DNA of 64,000 bases, taken from the NCBI RefSeq assembly GCF_000167355.1, contig NZ_AAEW02000010.1, positions 62,001 to 126,000 of the forward strand, given 5' to 3'. Within the stretch, counting starts at the first letter, position 1. Every line of letters begins with the position of its first letter. The notes under the pieces were generated by a model. It was not told the DNA's origin. It made no database searches and worked only from the letters and a program-made list of their open reading frames with translations. Shown here piece after piece: positions 62,241-64,000 of this stretch. Source of the stretch: Desulfuromonas acetoxidans DSM 684 (GTDB taxonomy: Bacteria > Desulfobacterota > Desulfuromonadia > Desulfuromonadales > Desulfuromonadaceae). The position numbers and the translations under genes are program-made.

Positions 62241-62278
62241 AACAAAGGGTGGGCCAATGGTTCAGCCCACCCTTTGTT
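62241..62278. promoter_or_regulatory. Strong intercistronic hairpin between grdA copy 2 and grdC
   Basis: AACAAAGGGTGGGC and GCCCACCCTTTGTT pair perfectly over 14 bases with a ten-base loop. It starts about 20 bases after the grdA stop on the minus strand. T content after it is low, so partial termination or mRNA processing is likelier than a full stop. Confidence 0.75.
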
Positions 62279-62297
62279 GTTCCGGCTTTATCGAGTT

Positions 62298-62771
62298 CTA
62301 GAGATACTTGCAGTACTGAGTTCTGATCTCAGTCATCTCTTCGACGATGCTATCGACATCAAGCACCATCTCCATCATCTCGATCTGATCGCTGTAAACC
62401 TCTTCAGGGACAGCAGCTTTAAATTCCGGCTCAACTACGTGGTAGACTTTGAGTCCCAACGGGACCCCTGCCAATGAACCTGCGAATGTCGGATCTCCAT
62501 TAGATACGGTCTCAGCAGCGAGTCCTGCGGACTCCGCTTCAGCCGCGCCGACGAGAACGATGATGTTTTCACCACCAAACTCCTCGGTCATGGATTTCAC
62601 GCGATTCTGGTTTTCCAGGTCCATGGCTCCAGCAGCCGTTCAGACGAAGCATTCCGTGGAGGAAAAGACTACGTCTGCGCCTGTGTTTTTGAGACATTCG
62701 ACCACCGCAGGGGCGGGGATACCGTCTCGGTCACCGATGATGATGACCTTTTTGCCGTCAAACATGTTCAT
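62298..62771 (-). CDS. grdA: Selenoprotein A (copy 2), with in-frame UGA (Sec)
   Basis: A 157-residue protein with UGA at 62640-62642 as Sec44 in CFVU, identical in protein sequence to copy 1; the DNA differs at three silent positions and ends in TAG instead of TAA. It lies in the main operon trxB-trxA-grdA-grdC-grdD, so it is the copy most directly tied to proteins B and C. Starts at ATG 62771, with an alternative at 62765. Confidence 0.95.
62625..62642 (-). promoter_or_regulatory. UGA(Sec) codon and candidate bSECIS hairpin in grdA copy 2
   Basis: Same sequence as in copy 1: UGA, two bases, then GGCT-GCTGG-AGCC. Tentative because the stem is only four pairs. Confidence 0.45.
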
Positions 62772-62789
62772 CAGGCACGTTCCTTTCTT

Positions 62790-63107
62790 TTAGATATTTT
62801 TTACAATCATTGCGGCGATACTCGCCTTGGTCGCGTCGTCCTTGACGACCTCTTCCATTTTCTCCCCGTTTTTGTAGAGGACGACGGTGGGGAGACCGAG
62901 AACCCGTTGGCCAATCGCGAGGCGACGAGCCTTCGAGGTGTTCAATTTGGTGAATTTGACCTGTTCGCCGTATTGCTCTTCAAGCGCTTCAATGTCGGGG
63001 AGCAGAGCTTTACAGGGCTCGCAGCCGTCACCGAAGTAATCCACAAGAACAAAACCATCGGCGTCCAAAACTTCTTGCTGAAACGTATCTTTGTCGACAA
63101 CTAACAT
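62790..63107 (-). CDS. trxA: Thioredoxin of the reductase system (copy 2)
   Basis: A 105-residue thioredoxin, GCEPCK active site, one residue different from copy 1 (Asp in LDADGFV). It is placed 15 bases after trxB and 18 bases before grdA, giving a complete electron path NADPH, TrxB, TrxA, selenoprotein A. Confidence 0.93.
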   Translation of the reverse strand: MLVVDKDTFQQEVLDADGFVLVDYFGDGCEPCKALLPDIEALEEQYGEQVKFTKLNTSKARRLAIGQRVLGLPTVVLYKNGEKMEEVVKDDATKASIAAMIVKNI

Positions 63108-63122
63108 GGGTCATAAGCTCCT

Positions 63123-64000
63123 TTATGCAGTGGCATATTGCTGATCAATTTCGGGCATCAGTTCTTCAAAAACATTCTCGATATACTTGTCCGCCTGCAC
63201 TGCAGCAATGGAACCATCAGCCGTTGCTGTGACCATTTGACGCAGTGATTTAACGCGGATGTCGCCGGCGGCAAAAACACCGGGAATGTTGGTTTGCATA
63301 TTGTCGTTGGTGATGATGTAACCGGACTCGTCCATATCGACGATGCCCTTGTACATGTCACTGGTAGGTAAAAAGCCGATAAAGACAAAGATGCCGAAAG
63401 TGCCATCGTCTTCGTCGGCGAAGTGCTCGCTCAGCTCACCGGTCACCTTGTTCTTAAACACAACGGACTCGACGATGCCGTCGCCTTTAATCTCTTCAAC
63501 CGTTGTGTCGAGCAGGAATTCGAGATTGTCGATGTTGCGTGCTTTATCAACGATGGATTGCGCTGCGCGGAATGCGTCACGCCGGTGGACCAGGGTGACT
63601 TTGCGAGCGAACTTGGTGAGATACATGGCTTCTTCAATGGCTGATTCACCGCCACCGATGACAAACACCTCAAAACCGGTAAAGAAATCTGCATCGCATG
63701 TGGCGCAGTAAGAAACGCCTTTTCCGGTCAATCGAGCTTCGCCCGGACAACCGATTTTTCGTGGTTGAGCACCGTTGGCGATGATGACTGCTTTGGCACG
63801 GTATGTTCCTGAGGCACTGTTGATCACTTTTACCGGGCCGCTGAAGTCGACGCTGACGATGTTTTCTTTCTTACGTTCAGCTCCAAAACCATCGGATTGG
63901 GCGACCAGCTTTTCAATCAGACCGGGACCGGTTGAACCAGCGTCTGAGGCGGGATAGTTTGCCACTTCATGGGTAATGGCAATCTGGCCACCGGGCTTGT
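63123..64000 (-). CDS. trxB: Thioredoxin reductase, 5' end beyond the window
   Basis: At least 292 residues of a flavoprotein reductase; the frame is open to the right edge (GGQIAITHEVANYPAS is the normal region about 40 residues in). The redox motif is YCATCDADFF. The NADPH-binding motif is VIGGGESAIEEAMYL, and the FAD-binding end is GVFAAGDIRVKSLRQMVTAT. It reduces TrxA and so drives the reductase system. Its last codons fall within the trxA-grdA direct repeat. First gene of the operon visible here; the promoter is outside the window. Confidence 0.95.
   Translation of the reverse strand, partial: KPGGQIAITHEVANYPASDAGSTGPGLIEKLVAQSDGFGAERKKENIVSVDFSGPVKVINSASGTYRAKAVIIANGAQPRKIGCPGEARLTGKGVSYCATCDADFFTGFEVFVIGGGESAIEEAMYLTKFARKVTLVHRRDAFRAAQSIVDKARNIDNLEFLLDTTVEEIKGDGIVESVVFKNKVTGELSEHFADEDDGTFGIFVFIGFLPTSDMYKGIVDMDESGYIITNDNMQTNIPGVFAAGDIRVKSLRQMVTATADGSIAAVQADKYIENVFEELMPEIDQQYATA

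Larger units (their letters stand above)
62299..63132. repeat. Direct repeat, trxA-grdA cassette copy 2
   Basis: Partner of 50157-50990. The borders coincide with the stop codons of the flanking genes, so the repeated unit is exactly the trxA-grdA pair with its ribosome-binding sites. The right border lies in the last codons of trxB. Confidence 0.95.

Noticed and set aside
1-64000. CRISPR arrays, rRNA genes, prophage modules, replication origins
   Set aside because: No regularly spaced repeats, rRNA motifs, phage structural genes or origin-type repeats were seen.

Overview
The window reads as chromosome of a Gram-negative anaerobe, most likely a Desulfuromonas-like deltaproteobacterium. This is inferred from the gene mix: abundant c-di-GMP and DUF4388/Roadblock signalling, beta-barrel porins, a c-type cytochrome, and a selenoprotein betaine/glycine reductase operon. 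Betaine fermentation is known for marine Desulfuromonas strains. No rRNA is present, so taxonomy is not proved.

Left edge (1-2.8 kb): accessory DNA. It holds the end of an IS3-family element, a truncated remnant of an upstream gene, an HNH nuclease gene, a convincing integron attC site, and a frameshifted tautomerase gene. A cupin gene follows, with a paralog near 10.3 kb.

3.5-34 kb: mostly signalling, transport and metabolism. There is a five-gene row with REC-DUF4388, two Roadblock-like proteins and two related periplasmic sensors. A GGDEF-EAL protein, a double-hotdog thioesterase with an SDR, BASS and CodB-type transporters, and a rhomboid protease with zinc ribbon and TPRs follow. Further on are a substrate-binding protein coupled to a PhnD-GGDEF protein, a ferredoxin, phosphatidylserine decarboxylase, a chemoreceptor, a SulP permease, a barrel/PstS-like/diguanylate cyclase operon and a FocA-type channel.

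34-50 kb: an RstAB-like two-component system is divergent from an outer-membrane barrel, with phased repeats between them that look like response-regulator sites. Then come MltB, a PP2C phosphatase, a glycosyltransferase, and a second DUF4388/Roadblock locus. That locus includes an unusual Roadblock-TM-PstS-OmpA fusion and is followed by an SBP-HD-GYP protein, a monohaem cytochrome and a porin.

50-64 kb: a selenium-dependent reductase region, all on the minus strand. In transcription order it is trxB (cut by the window edge), trxA, grdA (Sec), grdC, grdD, a protein-B proprotein gene (grdI/grdE type), a protein-B selenoprotein gene (grdH/grdB type), a BCCT transporter, tRNA-Sec, selB, ackA, and a second trxA-grdA. 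The two trxA-grdA cassettes are about 834 bp, 12,142 bp apart and nearly identical. Together these genes would import betaine, reduce it through thioredoxin and selenoprotein A, release acetyl phosphate and make ATP with acetate kinase. The transporter and tRNA-Sec/selB nearby make the locus close to self-contained. selA and selD are not in the window.
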